Notes: generated from the sequence alone by a model not told the origin. A stretch of 64,000 bases of DNA from Streptomyces sp. CC0208 (GCF_003443735.1 NZ_CP031969.1:4340001-4404000); one strand, 5' to 3'. Shown: positions 25,223 through 35,166, counted from the stretch's first letter. A program made the numbers and translations.

Positions 25223-27672
25223 GCGTCGCCCTGCGCACCCTGCGCACCCGCTGGGTCACCTTCGTCGGCAGTTTCGTCGCCCTTTCGCTGGGTGTCGCCC
25301 TGCTCGCCGTGATGGGTCTGGCCCTCGCCTCCTCCCTGGACGCACCCGACCGGCAGCCGGAACGGTTCGCCGCGGCACCGGTCGTCGTCCGGGGCCAGGA
25401 CACACTGTCCGTGCCGACCCCGATCGGCGCCCGCACCCAGAAGCTCGCGCACCCGCGCGCGGTGCCCGAGGAGACCGTGGCCGGGCTGCGGCGCCTCGGC
25501 ATGGTCGTCGCGGACCGCTCCTTCACCGTGCGGGCCACCACCGTGCGGGCCACGAAGGGCCCCGGCGACCTGGTCGGGCACCCCTGGTCCACGGCCGCCT
25601 TCGCGCCGTACGAGATCGACGGCGGCCGTGCTCCCCGCGCCGCCGGCGAGGTCGTCGTCACCGGCGGCTGGGCGCGGCCCGGAGAGCGGGTCGAGACCGA
25701 CCGCGGCACCGTGACGGTCGTCGGCACCGTGGCCTCGCGCGGCTTCGAGGACGCCGTCTTCTACACCGACGCCCGGGCCGCCGAACTGTCGCCCAAGAGC
25801 ACCCAACTGGTGGTGAAGGCGGACGCGGCAAAGGTCCGCGCGGCCGTCGCGGGCCGGGATGTACAGGTCCTCACCGGCATCGACCGCCGTCTCGCCGACG
25901 CCGATCCGGACCGTGACAGCGAGGCGCTCACCGCGATGAACGCCATGTTCGGCACCGCCGGCGCAGTCACCGCGTTCGTGTCGGTGTTCGTGGTGGCGTC
26001 CACGTTCGCCTTCGCGGTCGCCCAGCGGCGCCGGGAGTTCGGCCTGTTGCGCACCGCGGGGGCCACCCCCGGCCAGGTCCGGCGGATGGTGTTCGCTGAG
26101 GCCCTGGTGGTCGGCGTGGCGGCGTCGGCGGCGGGCTGTGTGCTGGGCGCGTACGGCGCCCCGAAGCTCGCCGCCTGGGTGGTCGACGGCGGGCTCGCGC
26201 CCAGCTGGTTCACCATCGGCGACCACACCTGGCCGTACCACATGGCCTTCTGGACCGGTCTGCTCGTCGCCCTGCTCGGGGTGATTGCCGCCTCCTGGCG
26301 GGCCGGCCGCACCGGGCCCACCCAGGCACTGCGCGAGGCGTCCGTGGACACCGAGGCGATGACCCGGGGCCGCTGGCTGTTCGGGGCGGGGCTGCTGCTG
26401 ACCGCGGCCGTGACGCTGGGGCTCGCCCTGGTCTCCGACCCGGGAGAGCTGCTGCACCGCAAGACCTACGTCAGCCGCCCCATGCTGCTGATCACCGCGA
26501 TCGCGCTGCTCGCGCCCATCCTGATGCGTCCGCTCACCCGGCTGATCGCCTGGCTGCCGGCCCAACTGCCCGGCGCGGGCGGGATGCTGGTGCGGGAGAA
26601 CGCCGCCGCCGGAATCCGCCGTACGGCTGCCATCGCGGCGCCGGTCCTGGTCACCGTCGCCCTCGCGGGCTCACTCCTCGGTGCCACCGCCACCCTGAAC
26701 GAAGCGAAGGCCACCGAGACGCGTGAGCAGACGGCGGCCTCGTTCGTCGTCACCCCGGCCGGGGACGCCGGGTTCGACGCGGCGACCGTGCACAAGCTCA
26801 AGGCGGTCAAGGGCGCCGTGGTCTCGGCCACCTCGTCGAGTGCCGTGTACGTCCTGGAGGACGGTGTCGCCCTCATCAGGTCCGAGGCCCGCGCGGCGGA
26901 GACGGGGCCGCTCGCCGCGACCGTGCACCTGCCGCTGGCCTCCGGGAAGGTGAGCGATCTCGACGACGACTCGATCATCGTCAACGAGGAGTGGGAGAAG
27001 CACACCGTCGGGCAGAGCGTGGACGTGTGGCTCGGGGACGGCACGAAGAAGTCGCTGCGAGTCGCCGCGGTGATGACGACCGGCACCGGCAACAACGGCG
27101 CCTACGTCACCCCCGCCAACGCCCCCGGCGCGAGCGTCGACCGGGTGGACGTGGCCCTCTCCGAGGGTGCCGACCCGGCCGCCGTGGCCGCCGCGCTCAC
27201 CAAGGCCGGCGGGCACGTCTTCACCAAGGACCAGTGGGTGCAGGCGAGTTACCCGGAGACCAACCGGACCACCCGGTACGGCTTCATCCTGGTCCTCGGC
27301 ATCGCCCTCCTCTACACCGGCATCTCCCTGGCCAACACGATGGTCATGGCGACCTCCGACCGGGTGCGCGACCTGGCCGTCCTGCGGCTGGCCGGGGCCA
27401 CCCAGTGGCAGGTGCTGCGGCTGGTCGCCGGCGAGGCGCTGATGGTGGTCGTGGCCGGCGGAGTGCTCGGCCTCCTGGTCGCCAGTCTCAACCTGGCGGG
27501 CATGTGGAGCGCGCTCGGTCTGCTGTCGGTGTGGAGTCCGGTGGAGATGCCGTGGGCGGAGCTCGGGGCGACCGTGGGCGGGTGTGCCGTGCTCGCGGTG
27601 GTGTTCTCCGTCGCCCCGGCCGGGCTGGCCATGCGGCGCCGGGCGGTGGAACTGGCCGGCGTGCGGGAGTGA
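25216..27672 (+). CDS. FtsX-like ABC transporter permease
   Basis: This 818-residue permease has one N-terminal helix, a large extracytoplasmic domain, three helices (about 250-380), a second helix-extracytoplasmic unit (about 400-680) and three C-terminal helices. This is the duplicated FtsX layout of actinobacterial MacB-like permeases. It would form an exporter or a peptide/lipid sensor with the preceding ATPase; no substrate can be named. The GTG at 25216 is fixed by overlap with the ATPase stop. Confidence 0.9.
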   Translation: MLSVALRTLRTRWVTFVGSFVALSLGVALLAVMGLALASSLDAPDRQPERFAAAPVVVRGQDTLSVPTPIGARTQKLAHPRAVPEETVAGLRRLGMVVADRSFTVRATTVRATKGPGDLVGHPWSTAAFAPYEIDGGRAPRAAGEVVVTGGWARPGERVETDRGTVTVVGTVASRGFEDAVFYTDARAAELSPKSTQLVVKADAAKVRAAVAGRDVQVLTGIDRRLADADPDRDSEALTAMNAMFGTAGAVTAFVSVFVVASTFAFAVAQRRREFGLLRTAGATPGQVRRMVFAEALVVGVAASAAGCVLGAYGAPKLAAWVVDGGLAPSWFTIGDHTWPYHMAFWTGLLVALLGVIAASWRAGRTGPTQALREASVDTEAMTRGRWLFGAGLLLTAAVTLGLALVSDPGELLHRKTYVSRPMLLITAIALLAPILMRPLTRLIAWLPAQLPGAGGMLVRENAAAGIRRTAAIAAPVLVTVALAGSLLGATATLNEAKATETREQTAASFVVTPAGDAGFDAATVHKLKAVKGAVVSATSSSAVYVLEDGVALIRSEARAAETGPLAATVHLPLASGKVSDLDDDSIIVNEEWEKHTVGQSVDVWLGDGTKKSLRVAAVMTTGTGNNGAYVTPANAPGASVDRVDVALSEGADPAAVAAALTKAGGHVFTKDQWVQASYPETNRTTRYGFILVLGIALLYTGISLANTMVMATSDRVRDLAVLRLAGATQWQVLRLVAGEALMVVVAGGVLGLLVASLNLAGMWSALGLLSVWSPVEMPWAELGATVGGCAVLAVVFSVAPAGLAMRRRAVELAGVRE

Positions 27673-27775
27673 CGTCCGGACCGGCGCCGATCGGCACCTC
27701 CGCCGTCCCGGTCGGCGCCACCCCGCCCCGAAGCCCGGCCCTGGGGTGCCACTTGATGCGAGTGGGCTCCACGAG

Positions 27776-27802
27776 GCCCCTCAGGTCCAGGACCTGAGGG
27801 GC
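27776..27802 (+). terminator. Strong hairpin after the ABC permease gene
   Basis: GCCCCTCAGGTCC, one base, then its exact complement GGACCTGAGGGGC form a 13-bp palindrome about 100 bp after the permease stop. There is no real U-tract (TTCC follows), as is common for Streptomyces terminators. Confidence 0.75.
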
Positions 27803-28013
27803 TTCCAGTGGTGGGGCACCGACGAAAACGGCTGATCAGCGGCTATCCGAGGGCGGATGAAGATCGTTTCCCGCGCTCACGGAGATCATTTCCCGCCGCC
27901 CTGGTCGGCGCCGTATCGGGCTCAGGAGTCGGTGATGCCATACCCCGCGAGCTCGCCGAAGCTCGCCACGGCGAGGCGTCTTGTGACGCTTCGTTCAAGT
28001 GGCAGCGTGCTTG
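27803..28013. other. Gene-free stretch between the ABC hairpin and the IS remnant
   Basis: Together with 27673-27775 this makes 341 bp without a gene. I see no conserved protein, RNA gene or clear terminal inverted repeat of the neighbouring IS remnant. A near-duplicate pair GAAGATCGTTTCCCGC and GGAGATCATTTCCCGC lies around 27860-27897. Confidence 0.5.
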
Positions 28014-28781
28014 TCAACACCTCAGCTCTTTGCGCAGCGCTCCGGTGCCCGCTGTGTCCTGTCCATACGCCGCGGCAAGCAGTGCAGGCAGCTGTCGGGG
28101 GCCTCGTAGGTCTGGGTGCCTACTGCCGACATCGCGATGGATGCCATGGCCGAGCCCGACTGCGCACAGCGCACCACGTCCATGTTCGGAGCCATGGCGG
28201 CCAGATAACCGGCGTGGCCAGCTGCGGTTTCGTACGGAAGGCCGCAGCGGGGCCCCTCGGCCCCTGGGCGAAGTGATGGGCAGGGGTGTAGGAGTCGTGT
28301 GCAGCGGGTGGTAGACGCGGCCGTCGGTCCACACGGTGGTCACCGTGACGATGCCGTGGTCCGTCTTGCCGTTCCGGCCCAGCCACTGCCGGCCAACATG
28401 CGCGGTAGCAGTGCCGTCCTTGGGGTCCCCGGAATCGTCGATCCCGATGACCCCGCTGTCGTGCGGAGCCGTAGCCGACTCCTCGCTTAGCAGCTCAAGC
28501 CGCCGGTCGTTGATCTGCTCGGCCTCCCAGGGCGACTCGGACAGGAAGAACTGCAGCCACTGCGCCCCCAGCATCTCCGCACTGGTCACCGGTTCCGCCC
28601 CTGCCAGGCAAGTCATCGTTTTCTTCCGCTCCCGCGATGCCAACAGCCTGGTCAGGCAGTCGCGAAACCCTCGCCGCTGCGCCAGCCTGAAGAAGAGGTC
28701 GTCGAACCGGCCCTCGTACTCCTCCAGCGGCCCCGGCGGGGGCGGACACGGACGGCGAGCGGCCATCTTCAACCTCGGCAA
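28014..28781 (-). mobile_element. Frameshifted IS701-type transposase remnant
   Basis: The upstream part reads as a transposase of the IS701/DDE type: ESPWEAEQINDRRLELL, then GVIGIDDSGDPKDGTATAHV and VTVTTVWTDGRVYHPLH. Near 28275 the frame breaks; continuation (YTPAHHFAQG, then AFRTKPQLA) is found in another minus frame, followed by further decay. Only part of a normal-length transposase is left and no flanking repeats are evident. It sits at the left border of the biosynthetic cluster, 210 bp before the end of cysN. Confidence 0.8.
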
Positions 28782-28991
28782 GGAAGTTGGCTCCTAAACA
28801 GCGGCCTACGACCAACTGGAGCGGCACCGTCAACCCACGTCACCATCGGACTTGACGAACTGCCGGTGATCGCTTCCCTGCCGGAGAAGTGCCTTGGACA
28901 TAGCCGAGAGCCTGCGGGCGACAGGCCGCGGCCCCGTGACCGCCGTTTCGGACCTGTCCATGAGGACGTGTGGCATCCCGTCGGACGTGGC

Positions 28992-30251
28992 TCACCCAAC
29001 GCCGTCTGCCATGCCGGCCGCCAGCGTCGTACCGTCCGCCGGGTCGATGAGCAGGAAGGAGCCGGTACGCCGTGACTGTGCGTACGAATCCAGCGCCAAC
29101 AGCTCGGCCGTACGCACCCGCACCCGGCCGATGTCGTTGGCGAGCAGCTCGCCGGGCGCCGGCTGCTGCGAAAGATCGTCCAGGGCGAGCCGCGACGGAA
29201 TCTCCTCGATGATCGCCTTGACCGTGCGGGTGGTGTGCTTCAGCAGCACCCGCCGGCCGGCCGTCAGCGGCCGGTCGGCGAGATGGCAGACGGTCGCCTC
29301 GACATCGCGCGTGAGAGTGGGCGCGACGGCCGTCGGCACGATGAGATCGCCACGCGAGACGTCGATGCCGTCGCGCAGCCGCACGGTCACCGACTGGGGA
29401 GCCCACGCGCAGTCCACGGCCCGGCCGAGCAGGTCGATGGCCTCAACGGTGCTGGTGCGGCCGGACGGAAGCACGGTGACCGGCTCGCCGACGCACAGCG
29501 CGCCCGAAGCGACCTGGCCCGCGTAGCCGCGGTAGTCGGGGTACTCGGCGGTCTGCGGGCGGATGACGTACTGCACGGGCAGGCGCGTCGGCTCCTCGTC
29601 CGGGCGGTGGCCGACCGGCACGGATTCCAGGTGCTCCAGCACCGTCGGGCCCCCGTACCAGTCCATGCTCCTCGACGGCTCGACCACGTTGTCCCCGGCG
29701 AGCGCCGAGACCGGGATCGCGGTGACCTCCAAGACGCCCAGCTCACGCGCGTACGCGCCGAACTCATCGGCGATGGCGGCGAAGACGGATTCCTCGTATG
29801 CCACGAGATCCATCTTGTTGACGGCCAGGACCACATGGGGAACGCGGAGCAGGGCCGCCACGGCGACATGGCGCCGGGTCTGCTCGACCACCCCGTTGCG
29901 GGCGTCGACCAGGACCACGGCCAGGTCGGCTGTGGAAGCTCCGGTGACCATGTTCCGCGTGTACTCAACGTGCCCCGGCGTGTCGGCGAGGATGAATCGC
30001 CGCCGCGGCGTCGCGAAGTACCGGTAGGCGACGTCGATGGTGATGCCCTGCTCCCGCTCGGCGCGCAGGCCGTCGGTGAGCAGCGCCAGGTCCGGCGCCT
30101 CCTGACCGCGTGAGCGGGAGACGCGTTCCACTGCCTGGAGCTGATCGGCGAGGACCGACTTGGAGTCGTGCAGCAGCCGGCCGACCAAGGTGGACTTCCC
30201 GTCGTCCACCGATCCGGCGGTGGCGAAGCGCAGCGTGTCAATGGCCGTCAT
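28992..30251 (-). CDS. cysN: Sulfate adenylyltransferase GTPase subunit CysN
   Basis: CysN drives APS formation by GTP hydrolysis in complex with CysD. The 419-residue protein has the GTPase motifs GSVDDGKST, DTPGHVEYTRNM and NKMDL, followed by beta-barrel domains. No APS-kinase domain is fused, and a separate cysC is present. The TGATG overlap with cysD shows coupling. The gene set lies inside a biosynthetic cluster with a sulfotransferase 30 kb away, so it probably serves PAPS supply for the product rather than general assimilation; no PAPS reductase or sulfite reductase is present. Confidence 0.93.
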   Translation of the reverse strand: MTAIDTLRFATAGSVDDGKSTLVGRLLHDSKSVLADQLQAVERVSRSRGQEAPDLALLTDGLRAEREQGITIDVAYRYFATPRRRFILADTPGHVEYTRNMVTGASTADLAVVLVDARNGVVEQTRRHVAVAALLRVPHVVLAVNKMDLVAYEESVFAAIADEFGAYARELGVLEVTAIPVSALAGDNVVEPSRSMDWYGGPTVLEHLESVPVGHRPDEEPTRLPVQYVIRPQTAEYPDYRGYAGQVASGALCVGEPVTVLPSGRTSTVEAIDLLGRAVDCAWAPQSVTVRLRDGIDVSRGDLIVPTAVAPTLTRDVEATVCHLADRPLTAGRRVLLKHTTRTVKAIIEEIPSRLALDDLSQQPAPGELLANDIGRVRVRTAELLALDSYAQSRRTGSFLLIDPADGTTLAAGMADGVG

Positions 30252-31186
30252 CAGAAGTACCCCTCGCGCTTGCGGTCTTCCATGGCGGCTTCGGAAAGCC
30301 TGTCGTCGGCGCGGGTCGCGCCCCGCTCGGTGAGCCGGGAGGCGGCGATCTCGGCGATCACGGCGTCCAGCGTGGTGGCGCCGGAGTCGACGGCGCCGGT
30401 GCAGGACATGTCACCGACCGTGCGGTACCGGACCAGTCGGGTCTCGACGGTCTCACCGTCCTTCGGCCCGCCCCAGTCGCCGGCGGCCAGCCACATGCCG
30501 TCGCGCGCGAACACCTCGCGCTCGTGTGCGAAGTAAATCTCGGGGAGCTCGATGTGCTCTCGGGCGATGTACTGCCACACGTCCAGCTCGGTCCAGTTGG
30601 ACAGCGGGAAGACGCGGACGTGCTCGCCTGGCGCGTGCCGGCCGTTGTACAGGTTCCACAGCTCGGGGCGCTGACGGCGCGGGTCCCACTGCGAGAACTC
30701 GTCGCGCAGCGAGAACACCCGCTCCTTGGCCCGGGCCTTCTCCTCGTCCCGGCGCCCGCCGCCGAAGACCGCGTCGAACCTCTCCGCCTGGATCTTCTCC
30801 GTCAGCGGCACCGTCTGAAGGGGGTTGCGCGTTCCGTCGGGGCGCTCGCGCAGCTTGCCGGCGTCGATGTACTCCTGGACCGAGGCGACGTGCAGCCGCA
30901 GCCCGTACTTGGCCACCGTCCGGTCGCGGTACTCCAGGACCTCGGGGAAGTTGTGCCCGGTGTCCACATGCAGCAGCGAGAAGGGAATCGGCGCAGGGGC
31001 GAATGCCTTCAGCGCCAGGTGCAGCATGACGATGGAGTCCTTGCCGCCCGAAAAGAGGATCACTGGGCGTTCGAACTCGCCCGCCACCTCCCGGAGGATG
31101 TGGACGGCCTCGGACTCCAGCGTGTCCAGGTGGGAGAGCGCGTACGGGTTGTCGGTGTGCGGGCGGTCCGCCGCGACCGTGGTCAT
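30251..31186 (-). CDS. cysD: Sulfate adenylyltransferase catalytic subunit CysD
   Basis: CysD makes adenosine 5'-phosphosulfate from ATP and sulfate. The 311-residue length is normal. The PP-loop FSGGKDSIVMLHLA, the HVDTGHNFPE segment and GGGRRDEEKARAKER are visible. It overlaps cysC (ATGA) and cysN (TGATG), forming a tight cysC-cysD-cysN unit downstream of the LysY- and LysZ-like genes. Confidence 0.94.
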   Translation of the reverse strand: MTTVAADRPHTDNPYALSHLDTLESEAVHILREVAGEFERPVILFSGGKDSIVMLHLALKAFAPAPIPFSLLHVDTGHNFPEVLEYRDRTVAKYGLRLHVASVQEYIDAGKLRERPDGTRNPLQTVPLTEKIQAERFDAVFGGGRRDEEKARAKERVFSLRDEFSQWDPRRQRPELWNLYNGRHAPGEHVRVFPLSNWTELDVWQYIAREHIELPEIYFAHEREVFARDGMWLAAGDWGGPKDGETVETRLVRYRTVGDMSCTGAVDSGATTLDAVIAEIAASRLTERGATRADDRLSEAAMEDRKREGYF

Positions 31187-31743
31187 GCCAGTCCTCTCTC
31201 TTTGAGCACTGCGTGCAGCGCCGTCGCGGATTGCGCGGCGGTCTGCTGGTGCGCCTCGATCCGCAGATCCGGGTTCTCCGGGATCTGGTACGGGTCGTCC
31301 ACGCCGGTCAGGCCGGAGATCTCACCGGCCGCCTGCCGGGCGTACAACCCCTTCACATCACGCGTGCGGCACACGTCGACGGGGGTTGCGACATGGACTT
31401 CGACGTAGGGGATCGCGCTGCTCGCGTGGCGTTCGCGTACGGCCGCGCGGCTGTCCGCGTACGGGGCGATCACCGGCACCAGAGCCATCACGCCGTTCCG
31501 GGCCAGTACCTCGGCGACCAGGCCGATGCGCTTGACATGGATGTCCCGCTCCACCCGGCTGAAGCCGAGCCCGGCGGACAGGGAGGAGCGGATTTCGTCG
31601 CCGTCCAGCACTTCGACCCGGCGTCCCTCGGCACACAGCCGCCCGGCGAGTTCATGGGCGATCGTGGTCTTGCCCGCGCTCGGCAGCCCGGTCAGCCAGA
31701 CCGTCGCACCGGGCCGACACGTGCAGAACTTCTGTGGGGTCAT
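31183..31743 (-). CDS. cysC: Adenylylsulfate kinase CysC
   Basis: APS kinase phosphorylates APS to PAPS, the sulfate donor for sulfotransferases. The 186-residue protein has the P-loop GLPSAGKTTIA, LDGDEIRSSLSAGLGFSRVERD and the IAPYADSRAAVRE block. I chose ATG 31743 after AAAGGAGGGG; a TTG one codon earlier is possible. Because the cluster contains a sulfotransferase but no reductive sulfate genes, PAPS is likely the intended end point. Confidence 0.93.
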   Translation of the reverse strand: MTPQKFCTCRPGATVWLTGLPSAGKTTIAHELAGRLCAEGRRVEVLDGDEIRSSLSAGLGFSRVERDIHVKRIGLVAEVLARNGVMALVPVIAPYADSRAAVRERHASSAIPYVEVHVATPVDVCRTRDVKGLYARQAAGEISGLTGVDDPYQIPENPDLRIEAHQQTAAQSATALHAVLKERGLA

Positions 31744-31767
31744 CAACCCCTCCTTTTCGCAGTCGTG

Positions 31768-32652
31768 TCAGGCGGAGGCCCGGGGGACGTCCGCGGCCTG
31801 CGCAGGGGACGGCACGCCGGGCCTCGCGCCGGAGATGTGCACCGTGGTGCCGGCCCCGTCGAGCGCCCGGCTGACGGGTTTGGACGTGCGTCCGTCCGCG
31901 ATGCGCACGGTGGTGACTCCGCCGGCCAGTGCTTCGCGCGCGGCGATCAGTTTGAGCGCCATGCCGCCCGTGGCGGACGGGGCCGGTGGTCCGGTGGGAG
32001 CCGTCCCGTAGGTGCTCCGCACGCTGGTGGGGTCGTGGGGGTCGGCGAGCACGCCGGGCGCGCCGGTGAGCAGGAGGAGCTGGTCGGCGCCGAGTGCCGC
32101 TGCCAGCGCTGCTGCGGCGCGATCGGCATCGACGTTGACGGGGCGACCCTGTTCGTCGATGGCGGGCGGTGAGACCACGGGTACGTACCCGGCGCGCAGG
32201 AGCGTCTCGGGAAGTTCGGTGCGTACCGTGGCGATGCGGCCGCTGTGGTTGTCGCGGATGAGGACGGTGCGGCCGTCGACGACGGCGCGGACGGCGGACT
32301 TGCGGCGGGCGCGGAGCATGTCGCCGTCCATGCCGGTGAGGCCGACCGAGGGCACCTTGTGGCGGGCGAGTTCCGCCACGAGCGCGGGCTTGACCGCACC
32401 GGCCAGGGCGAGGACGACCACTTCAAGGGTTTCCGGGTCGGTGTAGCGCGTGGTGACGTTGTCCGGGGCGACGAGGGTGCGCTGGGCGACGCCGAGTCTG
32501 CCCGCGAGGCGCCCGATCTCGCCGGAGCCTCCGTGCACCAGGAGGATGGAGTGTCCTTCGTGGACGAGACGGGCGACGTCGGCGCAGATGCCCGCGGCGT
32601 CCACGGCCGGATTGCCGCCGCATTTGACGACCGTCAGCGGTTTGGTGGTCAC
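31768..32652 (-). CDS. lysZ: LysZ/ArgB-type amino-acid kinase of the AmCP pathway
   Basis: This 294-residue amino-acid-kinase-fold protein has VVKCGGNPAV at the start, the VHGGSGEIGRL substrate loop, LTGMDGDMLRARRKSAVR and NVDADRAAAALAAALGADQLLLLTG. These are typical of LysZ and ArgB. Since LysW-, LysX- and LysK-like genes are in the same cluster, it most likely phosphorylates the side-chain carboxylate of an acidic amino acid attached to the carrier protein, rather than N-acetylglutamate. The GTG start at 32652 follows GGAGAGAG. Confidence 0.88.
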   Translation of the reverse strand: MTTKPLTVVKCGGNPAVDAAGICADVARLVHEGHSILLVHGGSGEIGRLAGRLGVAQRTLVAPDNVTTRYTDPETLEVVVLALAGAVKPALVAELARHKVPSVGLTGMDGDMLRARRKSAVRAVVDGRTVLIRDNHSGRIATVRTELPETLLRAGYVPVVSPPAIDEQGRPVNVDADRAAAALAAALGADQLLLLTGAPGVLADPHDPTSVRSTYGTAPTGPPAPSATGGMALKLIAAREALAGGVTTVRIADGRTSKPVSRALDGAGTTVHISGARPGVPSPAQAADVPRASA

Positions 32653-32674
32653 GCTCTCTCCGGTGGTCCGGGAT

Positions 32675-33706
32675 TTACAGGGGGTGCAGGCCGGGGAAGG
32701 CCAGGCCGAGGGTCTCAGGCCAGCCCATGCGGATGTTGAGGCACTGCACGGCGTTGCCCGCGCCGCCTTTGACGAGGTTGTCCAGGGCGGCGATCGTGGT
32801 CAGGCGGCCGAGGTCCTCGTCGAGGGCGTAGCCGACGTCGCAGTAGTTGGATCCCAGGAGGATCTTCGGATCGGGGTAGCGGAAGGTGCCGCGCTGGTGT
32901 GCCACGACGCGGACGAACGGCTCCGCGGCGTACTGCTCGCGGTAGGCGCGGCGCACGGCCGCCTTGTCCACGCCGGGGCGCAGGGTGGCACGACCGATGG
33001 TCTGGACCCCGCGAACCGCTTCGACACCGGTGGCGGTCATCGCGGCCGGCAGGCCCAGATGCTGGGAGATCTCGGCCTCGTGCCGGTGGCCGGTGGGCGC
33101 GAACACCCGCATGGAGTTGCTGCGTTCGGCGTGCAGGTTGGCCTGGCCGGCGGTGGCACCCGAGCCGCTGGACCCGGTACGGGCGTCGAACTGCGCCCCT
33201 CGCTCGGGATCGATCAGATCCCGTGCCGCCAAGGGGTACAGAGCGAGCACGCCGGCCGCGGCCATGCAGCCGGGAACACTGATCAGGTCTGCGGTGCGCA
33301 GCTGTTCGCGGTGGAGTTCGGGAAGGCCGGGTACGAAATCGCCGAGCAGGTGGGGTGCTTGGTGCTCCTCACCGTAGTAGCGCCGGAAGACCTCGGCGTC
33401 GCTCAGCCGGAAGTCGCCCGTCAGATCGATGACGAGTTTCGCGCGCTGGGTCCACTGCTCGACCTGTGTCATCGCGACCCGGTGCGGCAGGGCCAGGAAC
33501 ACCGCGTCGCACTCGCCCACCTGGTCAGCCGAGCAGAACAGCAGATCCGTGGCGGACCGCAGATTCGGATGCACCCCGTCGACCCGCTTGCCCGGGAATC
33601 GCGAGGAGACCGCGCCCACCACCTCGATCTCGGGATGGCCTATCAGCAGCCGCAGCAATTCTCCGCCGATATAACCAGCCGCACCGACCACCGCCACCCG
33701 GGTCAC
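32675..33706 (-). CDS. lysY: LysY/ArgC-type semialdehyde dehydrogenase of the AmCP pathway
   Basis: This 343-residue NADPH-dependent reductase converts the acyl phosphate made by the LysZ-like kinase to a semialdehyde. The NADP motif GAAGYIGGELLRLL and the catalytic Cys in SVPGCMAAAG are clear, as is RTGSSGSGATAG. It lies 22 bp upstream of the kinase gene. The product, a carrier-bound semialdehyde, is the likely acceptor for the transketolase encoded elsewhere in the cluster. The start is GTG 33706. Confidence 0.9.
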   Translation of the reverse strand: MTRVAVVGAAGYIGGELLRLLIGHPEIEVVGAVSSRFPGKRVDGVHPNLRSATDLLFCSADQVGECDAVFLALPHRVAMTQVEQWTQRAKLVIDLTGDFRLSDAEVFRRYYGEEHQAPHLLGDFVPGLPELHREQLRTADLISVPGCMAAAGVLALYPLAARDLIDPERGAQFDARTGSSGSGATAGQANLHAERSNSMRVFAPTGHRHEAEISQHLGLPAAMTATGVEAVRGVQTIGRATLRPGVDKAAVRRAYREQYAAEPFVRVVAHQRGTFRYPDPKILLGSNYCDVGYALDEDLGRLTTIAALDNLVKGGAGNAVQCLNIRMGWPETLGLAFPGLHPL

Positions 33707-33783
33707 GAACAGACCTCCTTCGTCGACATGTTCCGTTTTCCCACCATGGGCCTTTCTCCCAGGGACCTTCTTCAGTCACCGAT

Positions 33784-35079
33784 TCAGGCCGGATCGGCCA
33801 GGGTCTGCTCCGAAACCGGGTGCCCGGTGTAGAGGTCACGTTCGATTTCGCGCAACTTCTCGTAGTCCGCGCGGAGCTGTGCCGGGTCGTCGGAGATGAG
33901 AATCACGTAACCCGGTTGCGAGGGGAAGTCGACCGTCCGAGTCAGCGGCTGACCTTCCGGGTGCATCAGAACGGTATGGGCCCAGGACGGCAGCGCGCGG
34001 ATGACGCCCATGTCCTCATGGGCGGGTGCGACACCGTGGTCGTCGGGGTTGACGAGGTGCACGTAGAGGGTGTGCCCCAGCAACCGGTGCAGGCTGGCGG
34101 GCAGGCGGTTGAACTCGTCGGGTCTGGCGACCGAAAAGGCCAGGAGATCGATCTGGTTGGCGGCCATGCTGCGGCTGAGGATCTGCGGGGCCGCGCCGCC
34201 GCCGAGACGGCCGGCGCACTCGACCAGCACCGGACCGTCGGCGGTCATCATGATCTCGGCATGTGCGGCGCCGTTGTGGATCTCCAGCGCGTCGAGCACC
34301 TGGTGGCAGTAGGACTCCAGCGCCTGGGCGTCCGGATCGTCGGGCGACAGCGGCTCGACGTAGTCGTGGATGATGTGTCCGCCGGGAATGCGGCGTTTGC
34401 AGTACCGCCAGATCTCGGCCGTGTGATGCCGGCCGTCACGGCTGACCGTGTTGACGAAGTACTCGGTGCCGGCCAGGAACTCCTGGGCGAGCACCGCTGT
34501 GTTGATCTGCCCCTGGCGGTTGGTGCTGCTCCTGATCCTGTCGTGGGCGGCGCGGACCTCTTCCGCTGACGCACAGGCCATGACGTTGTCCTGCCCGGCG
34601 CTGGCAACCGGCTTCAGAACGACCGGGTAGCCCACGGTCGTCTCGGCCCACTCGATGATCTCGTCGGCGTCGGACGAGAGGATGGTGGCCGCGTGCCTGA
34701 GGCCGGCGTCGCGTACGGCCAGGACCATCTCGTACTTGTTGCGGCGGCAGGTCGGCCGGCTCATCCCGTTGCCCGGAGTACCGAGTTCCGCGTTGAGCCG
34801 ATCGGCCAGTTCGACGCCCGACTCGCCACCGGCGATCACGCAGTCGATCTCCCACGCGCGAAGCGCGGCGACCGTGGCCGCGAGGTCGCCCTCGTGCCTG
34901 ATGTCGTCGGCAAAGCCTTCGGGGAACTTCAGTTTCACCATGTTGACGTCGGGTTCGGGTGACCGGACGTGCACACACTCCACGCCCTCCCGGTTCAGCG
35001 CGGGGACCAGTAGGTTCCCTGCCGAGTAGGCGTCGACGAGAGCCACTCGTGTCGTGGGGGAGCGCAAATCGGTTGCCAT
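33784..35079 (-). CDS. ATP-grasp amide ligase (L-amino-acid-ligase-like)
   Basis: This 431-residue ATP-grasp protein has a pre-ATP-grasp domain (about 1-120), the nucleotide segment GYPVVLKPVASAGQDNVMAC, and the metal-binding AAHAEIMMTADGPVLVECAGRLGGG block. It resembles ligases that join two amino acids or a carboxylate and an amine with ATP, as in bacilysin synthesis. It sits between the LysY-like and SDR genes, so it may attach an amino acid to the AmCP-derived unit. Substrates are unknown. Confidence 0.78.
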   Translation of the reverse strand: MATDLRSPTTRVALVDAYSAGNLLVPALNREGVECVHVRSPEPDVNMVKLKFPEGFADDIRHEGDLAATVAALRAWEIDCVIAGGESGVELADRLNAELGTPGNGMSRPTCRRNKYEMVLAVRDAGLRHAATILSSDADEIIEWAETTVGYPVVLKPVASAGQDNVMACASAEEVRAAHDRIRSSTNRQGQINTAVLAQEFLAGTEYFVNTVSRDGRHHTAEIWRYCKRRIPGGHIIHDYVEPLSPDDPDAQALESYCHQVLDALEIHNGAAHAEIMMTADGPVLVECAGRLGGGAAPQILSRSMAANQIDLLAFSVARPDEFNRLPASLHRLLGHTLYVHLVNPDDHGVAPAHEDMGVIRALPSWAHTVLMHPEGQPLTRTVDFPSQPGYVILISDDPAQLRADYEKLREIERDLYTGHPVSEQTLADPA

Positions 35080-35166
35080 CGTCAGCTACCTCCGAGCAGG
35101 GGGCTGTTGTCGTGGTCGGAATGGTGTGGGGTGGTGCACCGGCGCCGCGCGGTGCGGTCCGCTGGT

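Noticed and set aside
28992..31743. cysC-cysD-cysN as part of general sulfate assimilation
   Set aside because: No PAPS reductase, sulfite reductase or sulfate transporter is nearby, while a sulfotransferase and AmCP genes share the cluster. A dedicated PAPS supply fits better, though general use cannot be excluded.
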